NCBI GenBank assembly: GCA_036824465.1
Contig: DAITAC010000006.1
Location: 19,004-83,003 of the forward strand
DNA length: 64,000 nucleotides
DNA from: JAKOQB01 sp036824465
GTDB taxonomy: Bacteria; Pseudomonadota; Gammaproteobacteria; Burkholderiales; Burkholderiaceae_F
Direction of reading: 5' to 3'
Shown: one piece after another, positions 46,211 through 55,054 of the stretch
Layout: every line of letters begins with the position of its first letter
Numbering within the stretch: position 1 is the first letter of the stretch
Program-made: the position numbers and the translations under genes
Notes under the pieces: model-generated
What the model saw: only the letters and a program-made list of their open reading frames with translations
What the model was told of the DNA's origin: nothing
Databases searched by the model: none

Positions 46211-46678
46211 ATGAAGACACTCGATCGCATTGATCGCCAGATCCTCGAGATCCTGCAGGTCGACGGCCGGCTGACCAACCAGGCGTTATCCGAACGCGTC
46301 GCCCTGAGCCCGCGCGCATGCCTGGAGCGCGTGCGCCGCCTGGAGAAGTCCGGATTGATCTCCGGCTACATGGCGTTGATCGAGCCGCGCAAGCTGGGCG
46401 GGCTGCTGACCATCGTGGTCGAGGTGTCGCTGCGCGATCAATCCGCCGCCACGCACGCGCGCTTCGAGGCACGGATGCGCGCGTGCGACGAGGTGATTGA
46501 ATGCTTCCTCGTTTCCGGCGCCTGCGACTACGTGTTGCGGCTGGCGTGCCGCAGCCTTGATCACTACCGCGATCTGACCAATGCGTGGACCGACGACCCA
46601 ACCCTTGGCGTCGAGCGCATCGCCTCGAAACCGGAATTGCAGACGGTCAAGCCGTTTCGCGGATATCCGATTCCCTGA
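46211..46678 (+). CDS. Lrp/AsnC-family transcriptional regulator
   Basis: 155 aa. The N-terminal HTH is TLDRIDRQILEILQVDGRLT followed by LSERVALSPRACLERVRRLE; the C-terminal RAM ligand domain has VEVSLRDQSAATHARFEARM and CFLVSGACDYVLRLACRSLD. Such proteins respond to amino acids. It faces the UMF1-like transporter and lies a kilobase from the arginine/ornithine genes, either of which may be its target. The 3' end overlaps the convergent HD gene by 32 bases. Confidence 0.9.
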   Translation: MKTLDRIDRQILEILQVDGRLTNQALSERVALSPRACLERVRRLEKSGLISGYMALIEPRKLGGLLTIVVEVSLRDQSAATHARFEARMRACDEVIECFLVSGACDYVLRLACRSLDHYRDLTNAWTDDPTLGVERIASKPELQTVKPFRGYPIP

Positions 46679-47351
46679 CGCGCGCCAGCCTGGGCAAGCC
46701 GACGTTTGCCTCTTTGCCTGAGATCGTGGCGAGCAGGTTTTCGCGTGCCTTGTATTCGAAGGACTTGCGGCACAGTGGGTGCAGGAAGATCACCTCGCGT
46801 GCAAGCAGGCGCTCGAAAAACGGCCGCCTGAGCTCACAGAAGTAACGCCAGGCCGCTTCGTCGTCATCGATCCGGATCAACGCACGCTGCTCCGCGAGAA
46901 CCGCGCGGGAATAGCGCTCAAACTCCGGCGGTGGCGCGGCAAGCCGCAGCAGGTCGAGATCGAGCACGATCTGCGCGTCATCCGATCGCGCCACATGCTC
47001 GGCACTGTCAAGAACTATTGCGACGGCCCGATCGATGCAGTCGACGGGCAACCCACGCGCATAGACGCGCAGCAACTGCCCCGACATCGCCTCGTTGCTG
47101 CCGCGCGCGGCACCGGGCACATATACCGCGTCATGAAACAGCAGCGCGAGTGCCTGTGCCGGCGTCAGTGCAATGCCCAGACCAAGCGCAGCGTCGAGCA
47201 TCTCGCCGATGTGTTCGCGGTCGTGGTAGCGGCGATGTTGCTCGTCATAAAACGCGAGCACCTGATCGATGCGTTGCGCGCTGAAGCCGGCCCGGCGAAG
47301 TCCGGCCAGGGCCGGGTGCGCTCCGGTCGGTGCGGTGAAGAAGGTCGTCAT
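46647..47351 (-). CDS. HD-domain metal-dependent phosphohydrolase-like protein
   Basis: 234 aa. Metal-ligand pattern: His43 and His47 in RRYHDREHIGEM, and His73-Asp74 in LLFHDAVYVPG. Sequences of this kind belong to a predicted HD superfamily group without a known substrate. I start at the ATG at 47351 (MTTFFTAPTG); an upstream start adds 9 residues and a further frame extends to 47546 through non-coding-like sequence. Convergent with the Lrp/AsnC gene (32-base overlap). Confidence 0.75.
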   Translation of the reverse strand: MTTFFTAPTGAHPALAGLRRAGFSAQRIDQVLAFYDEQHRRYHDREHIGEMLDAALGLGIALTPAQALALLFHDAVYVPGAARGSNEAMSGQLLRVYARGLPVDCIDRAVAIVLDSAEHVARSDDAQIVLDLDLLRLAAPPPEFERYSRAVLAEQRALIRIDDDEAAWRYFCELRRPFFERLLAREVIFLHPLCRKSFEYKARENLLATISGKEANVGLPRLARVRESDIRETA

Positions 47352-47598
47352 GCGGTGATCGTAGGCAGGCGCTTGCATTGCGCCAATCAGTTTCCGCGTG
47401 AATATCCGACAACGCAGGCGCGGCAAGACGCCGCGGCGGCGCACCGCAGAATCGGCGGTCTGCCATGCAAACCGCGGCCGAAGATGCGTCGCGGCCAGAC
47501 TACTTCGGCCACGGCCGGAGTCACTTCTACCTAGACTGATCATCATGCGAGACGCTGGTACGGATCACCGCGCCACGTCGCGTCAGAAGAGGTGAATC

Positions 47599-48861
47599 AT
47601 GGACGCAAGACGCACTCAGGCCACCGATGCCATCGCCCGCGAAGCGGGCGTTGCTGCGCACAACTATCACCCGCTGCCCGTCGTGCTTCAAAGCGGCCGC
47701 GGCGAATGGCTCACCGACGTCGGTGGCATGCGCTATCTCGACATGATGAGTGCGTACTCGGCCGTCAGCCACGGCCACTCGCACCCGCGGCTGGTCCGTG
47801 CGCTGGTCGAGCAAGCAAAGCGCGTGGCGGTCACATCGCGCGCCTACCACACCGACACGCTTGGCCCGTTCCTCGAGAAGCTCGTTCACCTTACCGGACT
47901 GGACCGCGCGCTGCCGGCCAACGGTGGTGCCGAATCGGTCGAGACCGCGATCAAGGCCGCACGTCGATGGGGCTACCGGGTGAAGGGCATCGCGAAAGAT
48001 CAGGCCGAAATCGTGGTTGCACGCGGCAACTTCCACGGCCGCTCAACTGCCATCGTCGGCTTTTCGACTGAAGCGAGCTATCGAGATGGTTTCGGTCCGT
48101 TCACGCCAGGATTCCGTCACTTTGAATTCGGCAACATCGACTCGCTCGCAGCGGTAATCAATGACAACACCTGCGCTGTCCTGATCGAGCCAATCCAGGG
48201 CGAAGCGGGAATTGTGGTGCCACCCGATGGTTTCCTGCGCGCGGCACGCAAACTGTGCGACGAGCACAGGGTGCTGTTGATTCTCGACGAAATCCAGTCA
48301 GGACTGGGTCGCACCGGTCGCTGGTTCGCGTTCCAGCACGAAGGCATCAAGCCCGACGGACTGATCCTTGGAAAGGCACTGGGCGGTGGCCTGTTGCCGG
48401 TCAGTTGCTTCGTCGCGACCGAAGAATTGATGAATGTCTTTGATCCCGGCAGCCATGGCTCCACTTTTGGTGGCAACCCCCTTGCCGCAGCGGTCGCGCT
48501 CGAGGCGCTGAACGTCATGCAGGACGAAGGGCTGGTAGCGCGCAGCGCAACGCTTGGCGCGCACCTGCTGTCACGGCTGCGTCAGATCGATTCAGAGTTG
48601 ATCCGCGCAGTGCGGGGTCGTGGCCTGTGGGTCGGTGTCGATCTCGATCCGACACTCGTATCGGCGCGCAAGGTGGTTGAGTGCCTGGCCGAGCGTGGCG
48701 TGCTGTCGAAGGAGACACACGAGACGGTGATTCGCTTTGCGCCACCGCTGACCATTTCGCGTGCAGCCCTCGACTGGGGCATCGACGTCTTCATCGAAGT
48801 GCTGCTGGATTTCGAACCGAGGTCGGCTCACGATGCGGGCATAAGCCGGCTGCCAGCATAG
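47599..48861 (+). CDS. rocD: Ornithine aminotransferase
   Basis: 420-aa class III PLP enzyme: YSAVSHGHSHPRLVRALVEQ, PANGGAESVETAIKAARRWG, NFHGRSTAIVGFSTEASYR, EPIQGEAGIVVPPDGFLR and LILDEIQSGLGRTGRWFAFQ, with PLP Lys259 in LILGKALGGG. It converts ornithine and 2-oxoglutarate to glutamate semialdehyde and glutamate, which PutA can finish. The following gene, 12 bases away, is likely to provide ornithine from arginine. Confidence 0.95.
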   Translation: MDARRTQATDAIAREAGVAAHNYHPLPVVLQSGRGEWLTDVGGMRYLDMMSAYSAVSHGHSHPRLVRALVEQAKRVAVTSRAYHTDTLGPFLEKLVHLTGLDRALPANGGAESVETAIKAARRWGYRVKGIAKDQAEIVVARGNFHGRSTAIVGFSTEASYRDGFGPFTPGFRHFEFGNIDSLAAVINDNTCAVLIEPIQGEAGIVVPPDGFLRAARKLCDEHRVLLILDEIQSGLGRTGRWFAFQHEGIKPDGLILGKALGGGLLPVSCFVATEELMNVFDPGSHGSTFGGNPLAAAVALEALNVMQDEGLVARSATLGAHLLSRLRQIDSELIRAVRGRGLWVGVDLDPTLVSARKVVECLAERGVLSKETHETVIRFAPPLTISRAALDWGIDVFIEVLLDFEPRSAHDAGISRLPA

Positions 48862-48873
48862 AAGAGGAAAGAA

Positions 48874-49815
48874 GTGCAGGAAGACAGGCAACGACGCCCC
48901 TTAAAGCCAAGCGCGCATCTGATGATGAGCGCGCCGGACCACTTTGAGGTCGCGTATCGCATCAATCCCTGGATGGACCCGAGTACTTGGCAACCATCCG
49001 CGCTGCGCCTGCATCATGACGCACGCCAGGGCTGGCAGCGGCTGAAGGACAAGTACGAGAGCCTGGGCGCCCGCGTCGACGTGCAGCCCGCGGTCAGGGG
49101 GTTGCCGGACATGGTATTCACCGCCAATGCGGCAATGATCTTGGATCGCAAGGCGTTGCTGGCGCGCTTTCTGTGCGAAGAGCGGCGCGGTGAGGAGGCA
49201 CACAACCGCGCGTTCTTTGCGGCGCAGAAGGCGCGCGGCGTGATCGACGAAATCATCGAGACGCCCGACGAGCTCTTTTTCGAAGGCGCCGGCGACGCGC
49301 TCTGGGATCCGCGACGTGGCGTGATCTGGACTGGCTATGGACAGCGTTCGAGCCGTGAGATGCAGTTTGTGATCAGCGAGCGCTATGCGGTACCGACCGT
49401 CGCACTGGAGCTGATCGATCCGCGCTTCTATCACCTCGACACGTGTTTCTGCCTGTTGTCGCGAGGCGATGTGCTGTATTACCGATCCGCCTTTTCGGCA
49501 CGTGCGCTTGTGCAGATCGAGGAACTGGTGGGTCGCGATCGACTGATCGAGGCCGGCGAAGAAGACGCGCACCATCTGGCGGTCAATTCAGTGTGCATCG
49601 GCGACGACCTTGTGCTGTGCTACGCGAGCGACGCACTGCGCGCGCAACTGGCAGCGCGCGGCTACCGCGTTCACGTCGTTCCGCTCGATTCCTTCAATCG
49701 TTCGGGCGGCGCTGCCTACTGCCTGACGCTGCGGCTGGATCTCGCGACCCGCGCAGCCGTGCGCCACGACGACGCGCTGATCGAAGACGATCTGATCGAG
49801 CTGCGCGCGGCCTGA
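48874..49815 (+). CDS. Arginine dihydrolase/deiminase-like amidinotransferase-fold protein
   Basis: 313-aa guanidino-group enzyme (DDAH/arginine-deiminase superfamily). Recognisable residues: VFTANAAMIL with Asn85, FFEGAGDALWD with Glu137 and Asp141, FYHLDTCFCLL with His188, and GGAAYCLTLRL with catalytic Cys283. Deiminases carry Asp at the position of Asn85; in the cyanobacterial arginine dihydrolase (ArgZ/AgrE) it is Asn. With rocD 12 bases upstream, I infer arginine to ornithine plus ammonia and CO2. GTG start preceded by AGAGGAAAG. Deiminase or dimethylargininase activity remain possible. Confidence 0.8.
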   Translation: MQEDRQRRPLKPSAHLMMSAPDHFEVAYRINPWMDPSTWQPSALRLHHDARQGWQRLKDKYESLGARVDVQPAVRGLPDMVFTANAAMILDRKALLARFLCEERRGEEAHNRAFFAAQKARGVIDEIIETPDELFFEGAGDALWDPRRGVIWTGYGQRSSREMQFVISERYAVPTVALELIDPRFYHLDTCFCLLSRGDVLYYRSAFSARALVQIEELVGRDRLIEAGEEDAHHLAVNSVCIGDDLVLCYASDALRAQLAARGYRVHVVPLDSFNRSGGAAYCLTLRLDLATRAAVRHDDALIEDDLIELRAA

Positions 49816-49994
49816 TCGCCTCGCTCCCACGCGCACACACGGCGGCGTCACTCGCAGGCCGCGCCGGATCGGCTGTCCGTGCGCCGACCGCCGTCCATTC
49901 GGACGTCCATTTCTCATCCGAAGAACGGATCAACAGCCTGACAAAGTCTCGCCATATTTCAGTCTTGGATCCAACAAGAACTCCAAGACTCACA

Positions 49995-50549
49995 ATGAAG
50001 ATCGTTTCCGTGTCGGATGCAGCGCGCGCATCGAACGATGCGCCGCGCACGACCCTGCGCATCGACAATGGAACATCGCCCTCTCCGCCGGTCGATTCAG
50101 TTGATGCATCAATAGATCGTCGCGTGATCCTGGAGCGCGAACTCGATCGTCTGCAACAGGCAATCCAGATCGATCAGCAGTCCGCCAGCCAGCATCTGAA
50201 CTGGTTGCTGCTGTCGCAAGCGTTGTTCATGAATGCCTTCCTGATCGTGTTGGTTCTCGGCGGCGCTGTTCCACTGGTGTTTGCCCGCTGGCTGCTGATC
50301 GGGCTCGCTGCGCTCGGGGTCATTGCCGCGATGGTTCTGCACACTGCACTGCGCCGGACGCGCGAGGAAGTCGCAATGCTTTGCCTGCAGCGCCGTGCCG
50401 TTGAGATATCCCTGCAGAAGGAATTCGGCCGCGTGCCGATGTTCCCGCCGAATCGCAACGAAGCGCCGTCGGCGGCGCTGCCGGTCATCTTCCTGACTGC
50501 GTGGACCCTGCTCGTCGCCTACGCTCTGATCAGTCCTGCGGCGACGTAG
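49995..50549 (+). CDS. Membrane protein of unknown function
   Basis: 184 aa. The N-terminal 60 residues are polar; residues about 68-118 contain two close hydrophobic helices (NWLLLSQALFMNAFLIVLVL and FARWLLIGLAALGVIAAMVL), and a third lies near the C-terminus. The central REELDRLQQAIQIDQQSASQ-like stretch may be a coiled coil. I do not recognise the family. ATG at 49995 follows a small spacer. No operon partner. Confidence 0.6.
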   Translation: MKIVSVSDAARASNDAPRTTLRIDNGTSPSPPVDSVDASIDRRVILERELDRLQQAIQIDQQSASQHLNWLLLSQALFMNAFLIVLVLGGAVPLVFARWLLIGLAALGVIAAMVLHTALRRTREEVAMLCLQRRAVEISLQKEFGRVPMFPPNRNEAPSAALPVIFLTAWTLLVAYALISPAAT

Positions 50550-50569
50550 GGCGCACCGCCATTCTGCGT

Positions 50570-51364
50570 TTATCGCGCCCAGCGCGGTTTGCGCTTGTCG
50601 ATAAACGCATCCATCCCTTCGCGCCCCTCTTCATGCGCGAAGCTGTTCGCGATCACATGGCTCGCTCGTTCGTACGCGCGCTCCAGCCCGGCTTCGAGCT
50701 GTTCGTAGAATGCCCGCTTGCCCGCGGCCACGGTCGCGCGCGGCTTTGATCTGATTTGCTCCGCCAGGTGTTGTACCTCGGCATCGAGCTTTTCGGCCGG
50801 CACGACGCGGTTGATCAGGCCCCACTCCAGCGCGGTACGCGCATCGATCATGTCGCCCGTCAGCAGCATCTCCATCGCTCTCTTACGCGGCAGATTGCGC
50901 GCTAGTGCAACCCCCGGCGTTGAACAGAAGAATCCCCACGAAACGCCAGGCGTCGCAAACTTCGCCGTTTCAACCGCCACTGCAAGATCGCACTGCGCAA
51001 CCAGCTGGCAGCCAGCCGCTGCGGCTGCTCCCTGAACGCGCGCTATCACCGGTTGCGGCAGTCGTGTCATTGCTACCATCATCCGGCTGCAGCGGCGGAA
51101 CATCGCTTCGATTCGCGGTTGCGAACCCAGTGCCCGGATTTCCTTGAGGTCATGGCCGGCGCAGAAGCCCTTGCCGGCCGCGGCCAGCACGACCACCCGA
51201 ACGCGTTCATCCTCGGCAATCGAATCGAATGCCGCCTGCAGTGCGTCGATCATCTCGGTGGTCAGCAGGTTGAACTGCTGCGGACGGTTCAGCGTCAGGG
51301 TGACGACGCCATCCGTATCGTCCCGCCGCAATATGGGTTCGACGGTTTCTGGCACGGCGCTCAT
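50570..51364 (-). CDS. Enoyl-CoA hydratase/isomerase
   Basis: 264-aa crotonase-fold enzyme. VVTLTLNRPQQFNLLTTEMID opens the fold, GKGFCAGHDLKEIRALGS forms the first oxyanion-hole segment, and VIARVQGAAAAAGCQLVAQ the second, with the catalytic region ATPGVSWGFFCSTPGVAL following. It lies nine bases after an acyl-CoA ligase on the same strand, suggesting the ligase product is a substrate. Confidence 0.9.
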   Translation of the reverse strand: MSAVPETVEPILRRDDTDGVVTLTLNRPQQFNLLTTEMIDALQAAFDSIAEDERVRVVVLAAAGKGFCAGHDLKEIRALGSQPRIEAMFRRCSRMMVAMTRLPQPVIARVQGAAAAAGCQLVAQCDLAVAVETAKFATPGVSWGFFCSTPGVALARNLPRKRAMEMLLTGDMIDARTALEWGLINRVVPAEKLDAEVQHLAEQIRSKPRATVAAGKRAFYEQLEAGLERAYERASHVIANSFAHEEGREGMDAFIDKRKPRWAR

Positions 51365-51373
51365 AGTGGCCTC

Positions 51374-53020
51374 CTATACGTCAATGGCGGCAGCCGACCG
51401 TGCCTGCTGCCGCAAAACGAACTTCTGGATCTTGCCGGTCGATGTTTTGGGAATCTCGCCAAACGCAATCCGTTTGGGAACCTTGAACCCCGCCAGATGC
51501 TGGCGGCAATGCGCGATCAATTCGTCGGCCGTCGCCTTCGATCCCTGTTTCAACTCGACAAATGCGCACGGGACCTCGCCCCACTTCGCATCGGGTTGCG
51601 CGACAACCGCAACTGCCATCACCGCCGGATGCCGGTAAAGAACATCTTCCACTTCGATCGAGGAAATGTTCTCGCCGCCGGAGATGATGATGTCCTTGCT
51701 GCGATCCTTGATCTTCAGGTACCCGTCGGGATGGACGACCGCCAGGTCACCGGAGTGAAACCACCCGCCTTCAAAGGCTTCCTTTGTGGCCTTCTCGTTC
51801 TTCAGGTAACCGCGCATTGTGATATTGCCGCGGAACATCACCTCGCCGATTGTTTCGCCGTCCGCTGGCACCGGCCGCATCGTTTCCGGATCGAGAACAG
51901 CGACTGCCTCTTCCATCGGGTAACGCACTCCCTGACGGGCGTTCAGCATCGCGCGGGCACCGACGTCCAGCGACTCCCAGTCGGACTGTGGCGGGCACAC
52001 CGTCGCCGGCCCGTAAACCTCAGTCAGACCATACACGTGGGTGAGTCGAAAGCCCATCTGCTCCATGCCCTCAATCAATGCGGCGGGCGGCGCAGCGCCG
52101 GCCACCATCGCGTTCACGCGCTGGGTGATGCCCTGCTTCATCTCGGGCGCCGCATTGACGAGCAACGCATGCACGATGGGCGCACCGCAGTAATGGGTGA
52201 CGCCGTGCGCGCGAATCGCGTCGAACACCGCCTTTGCTTCGACCTTGCGCAGGCAAACATGGGTACCCGCCATCGCGGCAACGGTCCAGGGAAAACACCA
52301 CCCATTGCAGTGGAACATCGGCAGCGTCCACAGGTACACGGGGTGGTGCGGCATTGCCCACACCAGGATATTCGACACTGCATTCAGGTAGGCACCGCGA
52401 TGGTGATAGACGACGCCCTTCGGGTTGCCCGTCGTTCCCGATGTGTAATTCAACGCGATCGCATCCCATTCGTCGTCTGGCATACGCCAGTCAAAGCCCG
52501 GCGAACCCGCGGACAGAAACGATTCATAGTCGAGCGTGCCGATCCGGTCACCACTTCCCTCGTAGACCGGGTCGAGCACGTCGATCACTTCGATTGTGCG
52601 CGGAAGTTGGGCGAGCGCGGCCTTTGCAACTGCGGCAAATTCACGGTCGACGATGAAAAGCTTTGCCTCGCCATGTTCAAGCATGAACGCAACGGCGGCC
52701 GCGTCGAGCCGCGTATTGACAGCATTGAGGACGCAGCCGGCCATCGGAACGCCGAAATGCGCCTCGACCATCTCCGGTGTATTGGGAAGCATCACGGCGA
52801 CCGTGTCGCCCCGACCGAGACTGCACGCCTGCAGCGCATGCGCCAGCCGGCGACAGCGTGCATACAACTGCGCCCAGGTGCGGCGGATTGCGCCCCCATG
52901 AATGACGGCGATTCGATCCGGGAAGACCGCGGCGGAACGCTCCAGGAAGGTAAGCGGACTCAACGGTGCGTAATTCGCACCGACCTTGTCCAGACCTTGA
53001 TCAAAGATCGAATTGGGCAT
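51374..53020 (-). CDS. Fatty-acyl-CoA synthetase-like ligase
   Basis: 548-aa AMP-forming ligase. The A3 motif is LNYTSGTTGNPKGVVYHHRG, with HVYGLTEVYGPATVC, GWFHSGDLAVVHPDGYLKIKDR and SGGENISSIEVEDVLYRHPA. The terminal motif is IPKTSTGKIQKF with the catalytic Lys. Similar to the medium/short-chain DmdB type. I start at the ATG at 53020; an in-frame extension overlaps the deacetylase gene. Ten bases after the HDAC gene. Confidence 0.92.
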   Translation of the reverse strand: MPNSIFDQGLDKVGANYAPLSPLTFLERSAAVFPDRIAVIHGGAIRRTWAQLYARCRRLAHALQACSLGRGDTVAVMLPNTPEMVEAHFGVPMAGCVLNAVNTRLDAAAVAFMLEHGEAKLFIVDREFAAVAKAALAQLPRTIEVIDVLDPVYEGSGDRIGTLDYESFLSAGSPGFDWRMPDDEWDAIALNYTSGTTGNPKGVVYHHRGAYLNAVSNILVWAMPHHPVYLWTLPMFHCNGWCFPWTVAAMAGTHVCLRKVEAKAVFDAIRAHGVTHYCGAPIVHALLVNAAPEMKQGITQRVNAMVAGAAPPAALIEGMEQMGFRLTHVYGLTEVYGPATVCPPQSDWESLDVGARAMLNARQGVRYPMEEAVAVLDPETMRPVPADGETIGEVMFRGNITMRGYLKNEKATKEAFEGGWFHSGDLAVVHPDGYLKIKDRSKDIIISGGENISSIEVEDVLYRHPAVMAVAVVAQPDAKWGEVPCAFVELKQGSKATADELIAHCRQHLAGFKVPKRIAFGEIPKTSTGKIQKFVLRQQARSAAAIDV

Positions 53021-53030
53021 GTCACCTCGC

Positions 53031-53954
53031 TCACAACTGCGCCAGCATCTTGATATGGGCGGCGACACTGCGTGCAAGCGCGCTCAGGTTGTAGCCGCCC
53101 TCAAGTGAGCTGACGATTCGGCCGCCGCTATGGCGCTGCGCGATCTCCATCAAGCGTCGCGTGATGTAGACGTAGTCCGCTTCGACCAGCCCCATCTGCC
53201 CGAGATCGTCTTCGCGATGGGCATCGAACCCGGCTGAGATGAAGATCATCTGCGGCGCGAATTCCTCCAGTTTCGGCAGCCATGTTTCGTCGACCACCGT
53301 TCGCACGACGTCTCCCTTGGTGCCGGCAGGCAGTGGCACGTTGATCATATTGGCAGCGACATTCTCAGTGCCGGTGTACGGGTAAAAGGGGTGCTGGAAG
53401 AAGCTTGTCATCAGCACACGTTGATCGCCGGCGAGGATCTCCTCGGTACCGTTGCCATGATGCACGTCGAAATCGACGACCGCGACACGTTGCAGCCCAT
53501 GATGCTCCAGTGCATGCAGCGCGCCGATGGCCACGTTGTTGAAGAAGCAGAACCCCATCGCCGCCGCGGGCCGCGCGTGATGCCCCGGGGGGCGAACCGC
53601 GCAGAACGCGTTTCCCAGTGTGCCGTCGATCACCTGATCGGTCGCCGCGATAACCGCGCCGGCAGCACGCAGCGCTGCGTCCCAGGTCGCCGTGTTCATG
53701 GACGTATCCGGGTCAACCGCGTGATAACCGTCCTTTGGTATCCTCGACCGCAATGCTTCGATGTACTCGCGTTTATGCGCGCGCGCCAGCTGGTCGATGG
53801 TCGCCGGCGGCGCATCGACATGTTCCAGATGCGGGGCCAGCCCGATCGCGATCAGATGGTCCTGGATCGCTGCCAGGCGGGCCGGGCATTCCGGATGCCA
53901 TGAACCCATCTCGTGCGCAGCGCACGCGTTGTGCGTGATGAAACCCGTATGCAC
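53031..53954 (-). CDS. Histone-deacetylase-family (acetylpolyamine/acetoin-type) hydrolase
   Basis: 307-aa zinc hydrolase. RPPGHHARPAAAMGFCFFNN carries the catalytic His pair, VVDFDVHHGNGTEEI the zinc Asp-His, and a later MIFISAGFDAHREDDLG the second zinc Asp. Bacterial members act on acetylpolyamines, acyl groups or acetoin utilisation. It is first in a three-gene run with an acyl-CoA ligase and enoyl-CoA hydratase (gaps of 10 and 9 bases), so an acyl substrate other than histone acetyl-lysine is likely. Confidence 0.9.
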   Translation of the reverse strand: MHTGFITHNACAAHEMGSWHPECPARLAAIQDHLIAIGLAPHLEHVDAPPATIDQLARAHKREYIEALRSRIPKDGYHAVDPDTSMNTATWDAALRAAGAVIAATDQVIDGTLGNAFCAVRPPGHHARPAAAMGFCFFNNVAIGALHALEHHGLQRVAVVDFDVHHGNGTEEILAGDQRVLMTSFFQHPFYPYTGTENVAANMINVPLPAGTKGDVVRTVVDETWLPKLEEFAPQMIFISAGFDAHREDDLGQMGLVEADYVYITRRLMEIAQRHSGGRIVSSLEGGYNLSALARSVAAHIKMLAQL

Positions 53955-53992
53955 CGTCGTCCCTTGTACTCTGTCTCCCTGAGTTCAGTTTA

Positions 53993-54916
53993 ATGCTGGA
54001 ACAACTAAGAAGATGCGCCGCCCAGATTTCGGGGGTGATCGTGGGCAAGGACCTGCAGGTCCGCCAGAGCCTGACGTGCTTGCTGGCAGGCGGCCACCTG
54101 CTGATCGAGGATGCGCCGGGCGTTGGCAAGACCACGCTGGCGCATGCCATCGCCATCTCACTCGGCCTGCCGTTTCGCCGCATTCAGTTCACCAGCGACC
54201 TGCTGCCCTCCGACGTGATCGGCGTGTCGGTCTACGACCGCACCAATGCGCAATTCGTGTTCCATCCCGGTCCGATCTTCACCGAGGTGCTGCTCGCCGA
54301 CGAAATCAATCGTGCCAGTCCGAAGACACAAAGCGCGCTTCTCGAGGCGATGGAAGAGAGCCAGGTGTCGGTGGACGGAGTGTCGCGCCCGCTGCCGCAG
54401 CCGTTCTTCGTCATCGCGACGCAGAACCCGTTGCATCAGGTCGGCACGTTTCCGCTGCCGGAGTCGCAGCTGGATCGTTTCCTGATGTGCATCAGCCTTG
54501 GTTATCCGGATCGCACGGCCGAGCGGGCACTGCTGGCTGGTGAGGCGCGGCGCGACATGCTGCGCGTGCTGCCCGCCGTCGCGCGGCCAGCGGATCTGGT
54601 GGCGGCACAAGCCTCGGCCAGGAAAGTCTTTGTATCCAATGCCCTGCTCGACTACGTGCAGGCCTTGCTCGCGCATACGCGCGCGTCGGGAAAGTACGCC
54701 GAGGGCTTGAGTCCGCGCGCGGGCCTTGCGCTGCTGGCTGCCTCGCGCGCATGGGCTTGGCTCGACGGCCGCGATCACGTGATCCCCGAAGATGTCCAGA
54801 ACGTGCTGGCCCCGGTCGCCGGTCATCGCCTGCACGTGACGCAACGCGAAGGCGGCCGCGTGCTGCATGGTCGTGAGCTGGTGATGCAACTGATGCAGGC
54901 GGTGGCGGTGCCTTGA
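53993..54916 (+). CDS. MoxR-family AAA+ ATPase
   Basis: 307 aa. Walker A is APGVGKTTLAHAIA (Lys46), Walker B VLLADEINRASPKTQSALLEAMEESQ, and sensor ATQNPLHQVGTFPLPESQLDRF. MoxR ATPases act as chaperones for the assembly or metal loading of partner proteins, which are typically encoded next door as DUF58 and transglutaminase-like proteins, as here. Start ATG at 53993; the gene is divergent from the HDAC gene with a 38-base spacer. Confidence 0.94.
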   Translation: MLEQLRRCAAQISGVIVGKDLQVRQSLTCLLAGGHLLIEDAPGVGKTTLAHAIAISLGLPFRRIQFTSDLLPSDVIGVSVYDRTNAQFVFHPGPIFTEVLLADEINRASPKTQSALLEAMEESQVSVDGVSRPLPQPFFVIATQNPLHQVGTFPLPESQLDRFLMCISLGYPDRTAERALLAGEARRDMLRVLPAVARPADLVAAQASARKVFVSNALLDYVQALLAHTRASGKYAEGLSPRAGLALLAASRAWAWLDGRDHVIPEDVQNVLAPVAGHRLHVTQREGGRVLHGRELVMQLMQAVAVP

Positions 54917-54922
54917 AGTCGG

Positions 54923-55038
54923 CAGTCGGCAGTCGGCCGTCTTAGGATTCAGCCTGCGCCACACAAGCTTCACGTGGAAGCCGCCCGTTCCAAAGTCTGA
55001 CGGCCCACTGCCGACCTAATACCGCCGACTGCCGACTG
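54923..55038. repeat. Inverted heptamer repeat between moxR and the DUF58 gene
   Basis: Three copies of AGTCGGC (54917-54937) and the inverted GCCGACTGCCGACTG (55024-55038). The arms CAGTCGGCAGTCGGC (54923-54937) and GCCGACTGCCGACTG are perfect complements over 15 bases with an 86-base loop. The heptamer also occurs as five tandem copies at 46161-46195. The loop holds a CACGTG-centred sequence at about 54967. Confidence 0.7.
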
Positions 55039-55054
55039 ATTTCTGCCGACCGAA

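Noticed and set aside
51053..53053. 666-codon plus-strand frame opposite the acyl-CoA ligase
   Set aside because: Antisense to a well-supported ligase; no recognisable domain.
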